A stretch of 64,000 bases of DNA from a virus: positions 62,001-126,000 of the IMG/VR virus record IMGVR_UViG_3300032516_000004; one strand, 5' to 3'. The notes beneath the pieces were generated by a model that was given only the letters and a program-made list of their open reading frames with translations, did not search any database and had not been told where the DNA came from. The position numbers and the translations under genes were made by a program. Shown here piece after piece: positions 47,092 to 55,199 of the stretch; within the stretch, counting starts at the first letter, position 1, and the number at the start of each line of letters is the position of its first letter.

Positions 47092-49170
47092 ATGAACATC
47101 GCTATTGTTGACAAGTTTCACGATAATCACAATGCGTTTTCTCGACAAATTAAACTTCCAGACCACAACATAGAATATCTTAACAGTCTTTTCGATTTAG
47201 GTAAATACGATTTAGTTCATTTTGATTGGTGTGACGACCTGGCGGTTGCAGGCGTTAGAGTGTTAGAATCTTATAAATCGAGACCCCGAATAACTATCAG
47301 ATTGCATGCTTATGAAGCCCATGAAGATTGGATTAAGCGACTTAATTGGAAAGTTGTTGACGCCTTAATTTTTGTAAGTGAACACTATCGTGAAATTTTT
47401 AATAAGCATGTAACGATGGATAAAACCAAGCAACATGTTATTCATCATGGAATTGATCTTAATCGATATAAACTGGCAGAACATCCAGGTACAGATATTC
47501 TTTATGTGGGGTCCCTTAATTTCAAGAAGGGGCCACAATTATTAGCCCAAGCAGCCATAGCTTTACCAAACCATCAATTTCGTGTTTATGGTGATATACA
47601 GTGTGATCGATCACAAATTTACTTCGATCATTTGGCGTTATCAAATCTTGGATTTTCCGCACACAGTGAACATATTGAACAAATAATGCAACAACCCAAC
47701 TATCGATATATACTTAGCACATCTTTGGGGGAATCTTTTCACTTAGCGGTGGCTGAGGGGATGGCCTGTGGTCTAAAACCATTGGTTCATGATTGGTATG
47801 GTGCAAATAAATTATGGCCTTATACTTGGAGAGCTATATCTTCCTTGGTGGATATTGTTGAATCTTATACAGATGATACCCCTAAAAGTTGTAGACAGTG
47901 GATTGAAGATCATTACAGCGCCACAACACAAGCTGTTAAACTTAATAATACTATTCTCGGAGACGTCATGACTAGAAAACACAAGTCTAAGTCCGGTGTT
48001 TTGGCTAAAATAGATTGTGGGTCTCTAGCCATTTGCATGATTACTAAAGATAATTTCAAAGGGGTAGAACGGGCTGTTCGTAGTTGTGCTAAATATTTGG
48101 ATGCTCTTTATGTAGCGGTGGATGATCGAGATACTGATGATACGGTTAATAAAGTTAAGGGTTTAACGAAAGAACTGAAATTACGTGGACAGGTTACATC
48201 GTTTAAGGCCCCGGATCCTTGGGATTTTAGTTATGCGCGTAATATTGCTCATTCGATGAATGACTGTATGTGGGCTTTAGTATTAGATGATGATGAATAT
48301 GTATTACATCCAGAAGAAATCCCTGAATTGTTAGAGAATTGTAAAGATAAAGATGTCGTGGATGTTACGTGTGGTATGGGGGTTGATAAATATGGGAATG
48401 TATCTCATGCCTGGAAATTTTCTCGATTTATGAAGAATAAAGTTCGATGGATTAATGCACGACATAATATACCCGACGCCACGACATATTCAAGTAGTAC
48501 CATTTGGACAGGTGATATTGTGGTGGTGGATGATAAATCTATACGACCAACTGATATACGCGCTGCCAGAAATGAGCAACGTGAGACTAACGTTGAGATA
48601 TTTAGAAAGAAAGTAGATCAGAATCCAAATGATACTAGATCACTTTTTTATCTAGCAACAGCACACAAAGAATCTGGAAAATATTGGGAAGCAATACTCT
48701 GGTATCAACAATATCTTAAAACTGGTGGGTGGGATGAAGAGCGTTGGCAGGCGTATTATGATATGGCAGAATGTCAGATTAACCTTCGTCGATACACAGA
48801 AGCTAGAGAAAGTTTGTATAACGCCATTAAGGAAAAATATGATAGGGCAGAGGCATTCATACTAATGGGTGACGTTTTTTATGAGTGTGAAAGTTTTTAT
48901 GATGCTATGATATGGTATGAACTCGGCTGTGCGTTACCATACCCGCACGACGCACGATTATTTATTCAACGCAGCATCTATGATTGGGAAAGGTACGATA
49001 AGTTGTCAATGGCTCATCACCACCTAGAAAATTGGTCTAGAGCAATCGAAAATGCTAAAAAGGCATTAGAAAAAGTACCGGGTGATGATCGTATAAATAA
49101 AAACGTTCAATTATGGACAGAACACTTAGTTAAGGAGTCTACCGATGCCACCGAAGAGAAAGATGTCTAA
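47092..49170 (+). CDS. Two-domain glycosyltransferase with TPR region
   Basis: A 692-residue protein. Residues 1-290 resemble a GT-B (GT4-like) enzyme (ILYVGSLNFKKGPQLL, then a GESFHLAVAEGMACG donor-site motif). Residues about 310-500 resemble a GT-A (GT2-like) enzyme (LAICMITKDN, VAVDDRDTDDT and the acidic LDDDEYVL, a probable metal-binding DxD). Residues about 515-680 contain TPR-like repeats (SLFYLATAHKESGKYWEAILWYQQYL). Such enzymes add sugars to proteins or glycans; being close to the Thr-rich collagen-like fibre it may glycosylate it, or modify host surface sugars. Confidence 0.8.
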   Translation: MNIAIVDKFHDNHNAFSRQIKLPDHNIEYLNSLFDLGKYDLVHFDWCDDLAVAGVRVLESYKSRPRITIRLHAYEAHEDWIKRLNWKVVDALIFVSEHYREIFNKHVTMDKTKQHVIHHGIDLNRYKLAEHPGTDILYVGSLNFKKGPQLLAQAAIALPNHQFRVYGDIQCDRSQIYFDHLALSNLGFSAHSEHIEQIMQQPNYRYILSTSLGESFHLAVAEGMACGLKPLVHDWYGANKLWPYTWRAISSLVDIVESYTDDTPKSCRQWIEDHYSATTQAVKLNNTILGDVMTRKHKSKSGVLAKIDCGSLAICMITKDNFKGVERAVRSCAKYLDALYVAVDDRDTDDTVNKVKGLTKELKLRGQVTSFKAPDPWDFSYARNIAHSMNDCMWALVLDDDEYVLHPEEIPELLENCKDKDVVDVTCGMGVDKYGNVSHAWKFSRFMKNKVRWINARHNIPDATTYSSSTIWTGDIVVVDDKSIRPTDIRAARNEQRETNVEIFRKKVDQNPNDTRSLFYLATAHKESGKYWEAILWYQQYLKTGGWDEERWQAYYDMAECQINLRRYTEARESLYNAIKEKYDRAEAFILMGDVFYECESFYDAMIWYELGCALPYPHDARLFIQRSIYDWERYDKLSMAHHHLENWSRAIENAKKALEKVPGDDRINKNVQLWTEHLVKESTDATEEKDV

Positions 49171-49429
49171 ACACGACGACCCTAACAGTGAGTTAGTGTT
49201 TCGCAATTGGTCTAAAGAGCTTGATGAACTTATTGGTACACTTCCAAAAGGCGTAGAGTGTGTCGCTATTGGTTGTGGAAATAAATCGTCCAACCGTGGT
49301 GCATTTTTGTGTGTTGAATGTGGTAAGAAATACCTGGATTCATATAAGAATGTTGTTAGTGTCACAGAAATTGCTAGAGCACAGTTTGGTTGGATCATGC
49401 ACAATGTGCTTGCTCAAGATCCAGAGTAG
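49145..49429 (+). CDS. Small hypothetical protein with CxxC
   Basis: A 94-residue protein overlapping the glycosyltransferase end by 26 bp, with AAGGAG eight bases before ATG 49145. Cys residues (AIGCGNKSSNRGAFLCVECGKKY) suggest one zinc site. It abuts the next gene directly. Function unknown. Confidence 0.5.
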   Translation: MPPKRKMSKHDDPNSELVFRNWSKELDELIGTLPKGVECVAIGCGNKSSNRGAFLCVECGKKYLDSYKNVVSVTEIARAQFGWIMHNVLAQDPE

Positions 49430-49960
49430 ATGCCTACCAGTCATTGGCAGCAGTTAAATGAAATTGTTGGTTTAATTATATCGATTAAACCTAAATCCAT
49501 ATTAGACATAGGTGTTGGGTTTGGTAAGTATGGCATGCTGGCTCGAGAGTATCTTGAGCTATGGGATGGAAGAAATATTTATAATGAGTGGAAAGTTAAA
49601 ATAGATGGAATAGAGGTTTTCTCGCAGTATAAGAACCCAATATATGATTATATATATAACAACATTTATTTTGGTAATGCTTCTGAAATTGTGTCGTTAT
49701 TAGGAAATAAGTATGATTTAGCACTCATGATTGATGTGATAGAACATTTTGATAAAGATGTTGGATTACAATTAATAAAAGACTGTTTGAATATATCAAA
49801 CAATGTTATCGTATCGACCCCCTTATCTGTTACAGATCAAAAGTCTGCTTTTAATAATCAGCATGAGACACACAGGTCGTCGTTTGTAGCTGGTGATTTT
49901 CCAAACTGTAAAACAGTTGTCCCAAATTCAAAATCGCTAATTTGTGTTCTGAGCTGTTAA
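49430..49960 (+). CDS. SAM-dependent methyltransferase
   Basis: A 176-residue class I methyltransferase: SILDIGVGFGKYGML (residues about 24-38) is the glycine-rich SAM-binding motif, and LALMIDVIEHF (about 100-110) is motif III. Together with the adjoining glycosyltransferase it could methylate a sugar or surface component. The C-terminal half is short for the class and may be truncated, but no frameshift is evident. Confidence 0.75.
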   Translation: MPTSHWQQLNEIVGLIISIKPKSILDIGVGFGKYGMLAREYLELWDGRNIYNEWKVKIDGIEVFSQYKNPIYDYIYNNIYFGNASEIVSLLGNKYDLALMIDVIEHFDKDVGLQLIKDCLNISNNVIVSTPLSVTDQKSAFNNQHETHRSSFVAGDFPNCKTVVPNSKSLICVLSC

Positions 49961-49996
49961 AACCGAACACCATTTCGTAGCACAAATTTGTGTTCT
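49939..49996 (+). repeat. Direct 12-bp repeat in intergenic region
   Basis: AATTTGTGTTCT occurs at 49939-49950 (end of the methyltransferase gene) and at 49985-49996, with a perfect palindrome CACAAATTTGTG at 49981-49992. Together with GAACAC at 49975-49980 it can fold with GTGTTC. It may mark a small duplication or a regulatory site. Confidence 0.4.
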
Positions 49997-50097
49997 TTCC
50001 ACGCATTTTAAATAATGTACACCTGTACATGGTTGTTGGTATTGGGTTAATTACTAAGACTAACTTTAATATTGAATATTCTTGGTAAGAGATAAAA

Positions 50098-50226
50098 ATG
50101 ACGTTTAAGAAAACAAGTAAGGGTATCACGATGGGCGTTATTGAACAGCCAAAACCAGTTCAAGAGTCCACCGTTGAAGTACAGCAGCCAAATAAAGATA
50201 AGCTTGAAGAGAAAAATAAAAAATGA
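50098..50226 (+). CDS. 42-residue protein
   Basis: The ORF starts at ATG 50098 (GGTAAGAG upstream) and its stop overlaps the next ATG as ATGA. The peptide (starting MTFKKTSKGITMGVIEQPKP) is Lys/Glu/Gln-rich and unstructured. Its tight coupling to the scaffold-like gene suggests a real small protein, perhaps a head-assembly cofactor. Confidence 0.5.
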   Translation: MTFKKTSKGITMGVIEQPKPVQESTVEVQQPNKDKLEEKNKK

Positions 50227-52877
50227 GTTCTAAAGGTTTTATTAAGACGGCCTCCGTCTCCACAATAGCGGTTGCTATTAGTGATGGTAAAATTTTTCAG
50301 AAGTCCGCTGCATACAAAGACGAACAGGGCAGCGCATATCTAAGCGGCTCACGTACAATTGATATTAAAGCGGCTCTGGATATTGTGGCCTCTGAATATA
50401 ATATCTCGCCAAATCCAGAAGATTACGTATTTGAAGCAATTCGTGGTAACACTGCTAACATTCCTAATGAAAATCATGACGCATTTCATAAGAATGAATT
50501 ATTGCGATTCGATCACCGATTGGGCAAGCAAGTTTATCGTACGTATGAGCTTAAGCCACACCATGTACAACATCGAGCAAGTGACCCTAAGGCCGCTCGT
50601 GGCTTTATTGTTGATGCCCACTATAACGACTCAGCAGGGCCACTAGATGAGTGTCCTAATTGTGGTCATAAGACCGCTAGCAAAGAGGGCCGTGATCAAA
50701 GCGGTATTCATTGTGCTAGCTGTGGGTCTGTGGTTAAAGACGAATATGTAGAACTTCTCATAGCCATTGATAAGACTAAAGACCCCACATTTGCCCAGGG
50801 TGTAATGAGTGGTGTTCTTAAGCATGGATCGATGGGATGCAGTTGTCTTCGTACTCGTTGCAATGTTTGTGGTAAAGTCGCGTATACTAGAAGTGAGTTT
50901 TGTGGACATATTGCTCGCGGTAAGGGCAAAGAATATGACGAATCAGAACCTGGTTTTAATCCGATAGCTTTTGTTGTAAAAGGGTCGAAGGATAAGCGAG
51001 CTAGTAAACCCAAAAAGATAGCTAAGTCATTTGAGTGGTGTGAGGGTGTAATTTACGACGAATTTAGTCGTGTTCATGATCCAGCAGATCCTAAAGCAGA
51101 GCAGTATGAGATTCTTAAACTCACGGCTAAGGTAGCTGAACTTGAACATACTGATAAATTACGAAACGAATCAGAAATTCTTACTCTTCAGGCTAGAGTA
51201 GCTGAACTTGAGCGAAAGTTGGGTGAGAAATTGAATAAGATAGCACAAGTAGTTCCTCCGGTAGATCCTATGATGGCTCCCCCGGTGGATCCCATGATGG
51301 CTCCTCCGGTGGATCCAGCAGCGGCTCCTTCCAGTGTTCTTCCCTCTTCAGCTGCTGGACAACCACCGGTTGTTATTAATATTAATGCTCCTGGTGTTGG
51401 TGTTGATTCTGAGCAACCTCTTGAAGAGGTTCCAGCGCCACCTAAGATCCCTATTGAAGAAATGACCCCCGAGAGTGAAGGAATGACCCCCGCTGGACCA
51501 GGTGAAGCTTTAACGCCTGCGGCCATGGGTATTGAAGAAGAGAAGGAAGCCCCAGCCGCTCCAAAACGTGGAGCAAGTGTTGATAGGGCATTGAGAGAAA
51601 TGATTAACAATTTAGGAGGCCCATCCATGCTCCGTTTTGCACAATCTTATAAGCATATTAAGGCAGAAATTACCAGTGCTGGTAATGTTAGAATTTTTGA
51701 TTCAGAGGGAACACTCTTTGTAGTTAAACCAGATCGACTTGATTCGAACATTAAGATAGCGGCCAAGAATCCAGAAGAGCTGGCCAAGTCAGTTTTGACC
51801 ATGGTTGCTGATTTTGGTATTGGCGGCGCTATTAAACGAACCAATGCTATTGTTGGTCCACGTTTGGCTCAGGTTCTTGAGTACGCAACTGACGACATTG
51901 AGGATGAGGATCGTATCAAGACTGATTCTATTAAGGATAAAGAAGATTCTGACATGACACAGGAGCGCGCTAAGCCAGAAGATAGCGCCACTGAGGCTGG
52001 TGAGTCGGCTGATCGTCAAGAGACTCAGGAAGTTAAGGGTCTTGGTGATAATGTTCTTGTGGATCGTGAAGTTGATGTAGAGGATGAGAAACATACTCGT
52101 GAGCCTGGTAAGGATCAATGGGGTGGCTTCAATATTCTTGAGATGCAGGATGCCGACACTAAAGAGAAGCGGGAAAAGAAAGATGTTGGCAAGGATACGG
52201 TCGTGAAGAACATTCAAACAGACCATAAAGAGAAGGTAGCTGAAAAGACAGAATCTAAGAAATATGATAATCAAGTTCACGCTGCCCGCTTAGAGGGTAT
52301 TTACAAGGCACGACTGGAACGGAAGATTGCTGATTTGACCAAAGAGAAGGAAGATTTCAAAAATAATCTTGTGGCTCGAGTTACCCGTGCTATGAAGCTG
52401 GTTGCTCATCGTCAAGCGCTGAATCTTGAATATTCGCCGCTTAAGTTGGCTATGGGTGTTGCGCTTTGTAATAAGCGTGCCCTGAATGATAAAGAGTTTT
52501 ATAATCCCATGGATCAGGGGACCGCAGTTCAGTTGATTGAGGCGGCGTTCAGTGAGCCTATTATTGAGGGTGTGGATAAGGCGGCTTGGGAACACCATAT
52601 CGATTCATTGATTGAACGCGCCGCGTCTGTAATGCAGATGAACGATGAAGCGCTTATGCAGGTGGAGACTGATCTTAGAAATATTAAGACAGCCACTATT
52701 CCGTTTGATGAAGCGGTTGTTAATACGGATGGTGATTTTGAGTTGAAGCAGGCTGCTAAGCAGGGTAATTTGCAGCTTGCACCGAAGCCAGTTGATGACG
52801 CGCCAGCTATTAACAACAAGCGTGAAGCGATTCGACGTGCAGTTGGTACAACTAAAGTGGCTAGTTTAGCGAGGTAA
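50223..52877 (+). CDS. Head morphogenesis protein, protease/scaffold-like
   Basis: An 884-residue protein before the capsid genes. The N-terminal part (NENHDAFHKNELL, GKQVYRTYELKPHHVQHRASDPKAARGFIVDAHYN, later EYVELLIAIDKTKDP) resembles phage prohead protease/core proteins and includes two zinc-finger-like Cys clusters (CPNCG ... CASCG; CNVCG). A coiled coil follows around residues 290-340, then Pro-rich repeats (VDPMMAPP), then a charged, helical scaffold-like part. The C terminus (IRRAVGTTKVAS) matches a motif in the capsid protein N terminus. It probably directs head assembly. Confidence 0.6.
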   Translation: MSSKGFIKTASVSTIAVAISDGKIFQKSAAYKDEQGSAYLSGSRTIDIKAALDIVASEYNISPNPEDYVFEAIRGNTANIPNENHDAFHKNELLRFDHRLGKQVYRTYELKPHHVQHRASDPKAARGFIVDAHYNDSAGPLDECPNCGHKTASKEGRDQSGIHCASCGSVVKDEYVELLIAIDKTKDPTFAQGVMSGVLKHGSMGCSCLRTRCNVCGKVAYTRSEFCGHIARGKGKEYDESEPGFNPIAFVVKGSKDKRASKPKKIAKSFEWCEGVIYDEFSRVHDPADPKAEQYEILKLTAKVAELEHTDKLRNESEILTLQARVAELERKLGEKLNKIAQVVPPVDPMMAPPVDPMMAPPVDPAAAPSSVLPSSAAGQPPVVININAPGVGVDSEQPLEEVPAPPKIPIEEMTPESEGMTPAGPGEALTPAAMGIEEEKEAPAAPKRGASVDRALREMINNLGGPSMLRFAQSYKHIKAEITSAGNVRIFDSEGTLFVVKPDRLDSNIKIAAKNPEELAKSVLTMVADFGIGGAIKRTNAIVGPRLAQVLEYATDDIEDEDRIKTDSIKDKEDSDMTQERAKPEDSATEAGESADRQETQEVKGLGDNVLVDREVDVEDEKHTREPGKDQWGGFNILEMQDADTKEKREKKDVGKDTVVKNIQTDHKEKVAEKTESKKYDNQVHAARLEGIYKARLERKIADLTKEKEDFKNNLVARVTRAMKLVAHRQALNLEYSPLKLAMGVALCNKRALNDKEFYNPMDQGTAVQLIEAAFSEPIIEGVDKAAWEHHIDSLIERAASVMQMNDEALMQVETDLRNIKTATIPFDEAVVNTDGDFELKQAAKQGNLQLAPKPVDDAPAINNKREAIRRAVGTTKVASLAR

Positions 52878-52956
52878 GATTGCCTTCCTAGGACAAATGC
52901 ATTGTGCATGAATCTAGAGAAGGTGTTTTGGCAAACCAATTTAAAGGAGAAAAACA

Positions 52957-53754
52957 ATGGGTTCTACAGGTTTGGCCAGTCCTAGGTTAGGCGCATTTCA
53001 GAATGCCGTCTTCCCGCGAGGACTAGATTTGGGTCGGTGTGTGATTCTTCAGGATCTTGGTGTCTTCCGCGCAGCATCAGCCGCCAGTTTCGAAGCTGGT
53101 ATGTTGGTACGGCAAGACGCTACCGGTAACATTGAAAAATGTGCTGGTAAGTCAGTTCTCGGTGTGGCAAAGTGGAACAAATCTGTCGTTTTCACGGCAG
53201 CGTCGGTGGATGAGCCGATTTCGTTCCCAACCGCAACGGCAGCTGTGGCCTTGAAGCATCCAAATGTTAGCAACTTCCAATTGCGTAGTGCTGTGAGTCT
53301 TGGTGGTGTTAAGTACGTGCTCACAAACGATTACACCATTAATACGACCAATGGTATTGTTACCCGAGTGAATCCGGGTACAACACCAATTCCGCTCAGC
53401 ACAACGGTATATACAACATATACCTATGAGTTGGCTTCGGCGGATCTGGACTTCCAGGGTCGTAACTTCTGGAATTTCACGGACGATGTTACCATTCAGG
53501 ATAACAGAATTACGGTTATCACCGATGCATCAGCTCTGTTTACCTCAATGTATGACACATCTCGTGATGATTACGCGCTTACGGGTGCAGGGAAGAACCT
53601 GTACTGTGGTGGTGGCGTTACGGCAGCTCTGGCTGGTTTGTTCACGACAGACAGTGCTGAAGGTGAGTTCGTTGGACACGTTATCCAACCTCCGACAGCC
53701 GATGACCCGTTCCTCGGCGTTCGGTTGGGTGGCGATCCAGTGAAGTATGCATAA
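52957..53754 (+). CDS. Capsid decoration-like protein
   Basis: A 265-residue beta-rich protein between the scaffold and major capsid genes, with AAAGGAGAA before the ATG. Segments such as AGMLVRQDATGNIEKCAGKSVLGVAKWNK are typical of head-fibre or decoration proteins with a DUF2190-like N-terminal half. It is separated from the capsid gene by a strong hairpin. The GC-rich codon use, like that of the capsid gene, fits a highly expressed virion protein. Confidence 0.6.
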   Translation: MGSTGLASPRLGAFQNAVFPRGLDLGRCVILQDLGVFRAASAASFEAGMLVRQDATGNIEKCAGKSVLGVAKWNKSVVFTAASVDEPISFPTATAAVALKHPNVSNFQLRSAVSLGGVKYVLTNDYTINTTNGIVTRVNPGTTPIPLSTTVYTTYTYELASADLDFQGRNFWNFTDDVTIQDNRITVITDASALFTSMYDTSRDDYALTGAGKNLYCGGGVTAALAGLFTTDSAEGEFVGHVIQPPTADDPFLGVRLGGDPVKYA

Positions 53755-53768
53755 TTAACCCGGTGAAT

Positions 53769-53793
53769 GGGGTGGGACATTTTGTCCCACCCC
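53769..53793 (+). terminator. Strong hairpin between decoration and capsid genes
   Basis: GGGGTGGGACA (53769-53779) and TGTCCCACCCC (53783-53793) form an 11-bp perfect stem with a 3-base loop. It is followed by TTCTCCC rather than a pure T-tract, so it may be an attenuating terminator or an RNA processing/stability element ahead of the capsid mRNA. Confidence 0.6.
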
Positions 53794-53834
53794 TTCTCCC
53801 ACAAGGAAAGTTTATTAACTAGGAGGATTGGAAA

Positions 53835-55097
53835 ATGAGTGCAGTTATTAATCCGTACAAGCGTCTTGCTGCAGCCGGGGCGGCAAAGCCTACCAGCGAG
53901 CAACGTAAAATGGTTGCAAGTTCTGCCACGCCGAAGGCTGTTGAGCAACATAGGACAAAGGCGGCAGAAAACACTCATCTGGCTTCTCGTGAAGATGAGA
54001 AGGTATGGGATGAGAGTGGAACATTTAACCCCACCGCGTATGCCGGTGAGACGACCCGCGATGGTATTCGTCAAGCGGTTGGCAACACCAAGCTGTCAGA
54101 GCGTATGTTCGACAAGCGTGGTGAAGTTAACGCGTATGATGACAAGGACGCCCTGCAACAGATTGCCTACTTGCTCCAAAGTGTAACCAAGAAGGCATCT
54201 CCTGGCACCTTCTATCGTGAAGCGTCTACTGATATGCCAGCTGAGGAGCGCCGCAAGGTTCTCGCAGCCGCCATGCAGGATCCCTCGGGTGAGGGTTTCG
54301 CGATTGTTGGTCAGGAGTTGTTGCTCCCGATCAAGGACATCATCGATTACGAAGGTTGGGCTCGGAAGATCTATCGGGTTCGGCCACTCGCTCAGGGTGA
54401 GTTGTTCCGTATCGCGAAGGATGTTCGTGCAACGGCTTGGGTTGTGGGACAAGATGGTCAGTCGATTGAGAGCCGTTTGTTCGGTCGTTTCATTCAGCCG
54501 TCAGAGTTCAAAGTTACGGCATTCCCGACCGTCGACATCGAAGACATCTATCAGATGAACTATGATGTTTTGGATCGCGCTCAGGATACCGCTCGTCAAG
54601 AGATCGAGTTGGAAGAGGACAAGCGAGGCTTGGCTCTTCTAGATCGAGCTGCTTTGACCGTGAATTCGGTTACGATTTTCGCGACTCTTGGAATTTCGGC
54701 GTTTGAAGACGTTCGATACCAGGTTGAGCGGCATCGTCTGATGGTTGAGAAGTTCTTGATCAACCGTGCCGAGCTTTCTGATATCGTGAAGACCATGAGT
54801 ACTCAGGTGGATCCGGTGACCGAGCGCGAGTTGATCCTCGCCGGTTATATTGGTAACATCTTGAATGCTCAGATCATCACGGCCGCTGGTACTGGAGTTG
54901 AGGAAGTGGTACCGAGAGGGACATTCTACGCAGCCACCGGTAGTGAGTATCTTGGCGAGATGGGTGTAAGGGTGGAACTGTTTTCTGAGCCCTTCAACAT
55001 GTTTTCGCACCGTCGATTAACGAAGGGTTGGGCGTTTGGCGAGATCGTTGGGTTCGGTATTCCGAACCCACGTAGTGTCAGCAAGGGACACAAATAA
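53835..55097 (+). CDS. Major capsid protein
   Basis: A 420-residue protein with AGGAGG before the ATG. Residues about 145-170 (GFAIVGQELLLPIKDIIDYEGWARKIYRVRP) and the later FGRFIQPSEFKVTAFPT and YQMNYDVLDRAQDTARQEIELEEDKRGLALLDRA segments correspond to the HK97-fold A and P domains. An N-terminal region of about 100 residues (with IRQAVGNTK at 74-82) is probably removed or used for scaffolding. It is the main shell subunit and a highly expressed gene, consistent with its GC-rich codon use. Confidence 0.85.
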   Translation: MSAVINPYKRLAAAGAAKPTSEQRKMVASSATPKAVEQHRTKAAENTHLASREDEKVWDESGTFNPTAYAGETTRDGIRQAVGNTKLSERMFDKRGEVNAYDDKDALQQIAYLLQSVTKKASPGTFYREASTDMPAEERRKVLAAAMQDPSGEGFAIVGQELLLPIKDIIDYEGWARKIYRVRPLAQGELFRIAKDVRATAWVVGQDGQSIESRLFGRFIQPSEFKVTAFPTVDIEDIYQMNYDVLDRAQDTARQEIELEEDKRGLALLDRAALTVNSVTIFATLGISAFEDVRYQVERHRLMVEKFLINRAELSDIVKTMSTQVDPVTERELILAGYIGNILNAQIITAAGTGVEEVVPRGTFYAATGSEYLGEMGVRVELFSEPFNMFSHRRLTKGWAFGEIVGFGIPNPRSVSKGHK

Positions 55098-55126
55098 CGC
55101 AACGCGTTATGATTAAGTGATGATTT

Positions 55127-55147
55127 GTGGGGCGCTCGTCGCCCCAC
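55127..55147 (+). terminator. Hairpin terminator after capsid gene
   Basis: GTGGGGCG (55127-55134) pairs with CGCCCCAC (55140-55147) around a 5-base loop, extended by T-A at the ends. It follows the capsid stop by 30 bp. The downstream bases are AT-rich without a clean T-run; termination is likely but could be partial. Confidence 0.6.
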
Positions 55148-55199
55148 ATTCATATTAAATCTTACATAATTGGTATATTTTATGCAACTATAGAATAAT

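Noticed and set aside
49430-49960. Frameshifted methyltransferase pseudogene
   Set aside because: Short, but the frame is intact with clear SAM motifs and a normal stop; no continuing homologous frame was seen downstream.
49981-50040. Rho-independent terminator after the methyltransferase
   Set aside because: The palindromes there are AT-rich and lack a stable GC stem followed by a T-tract.
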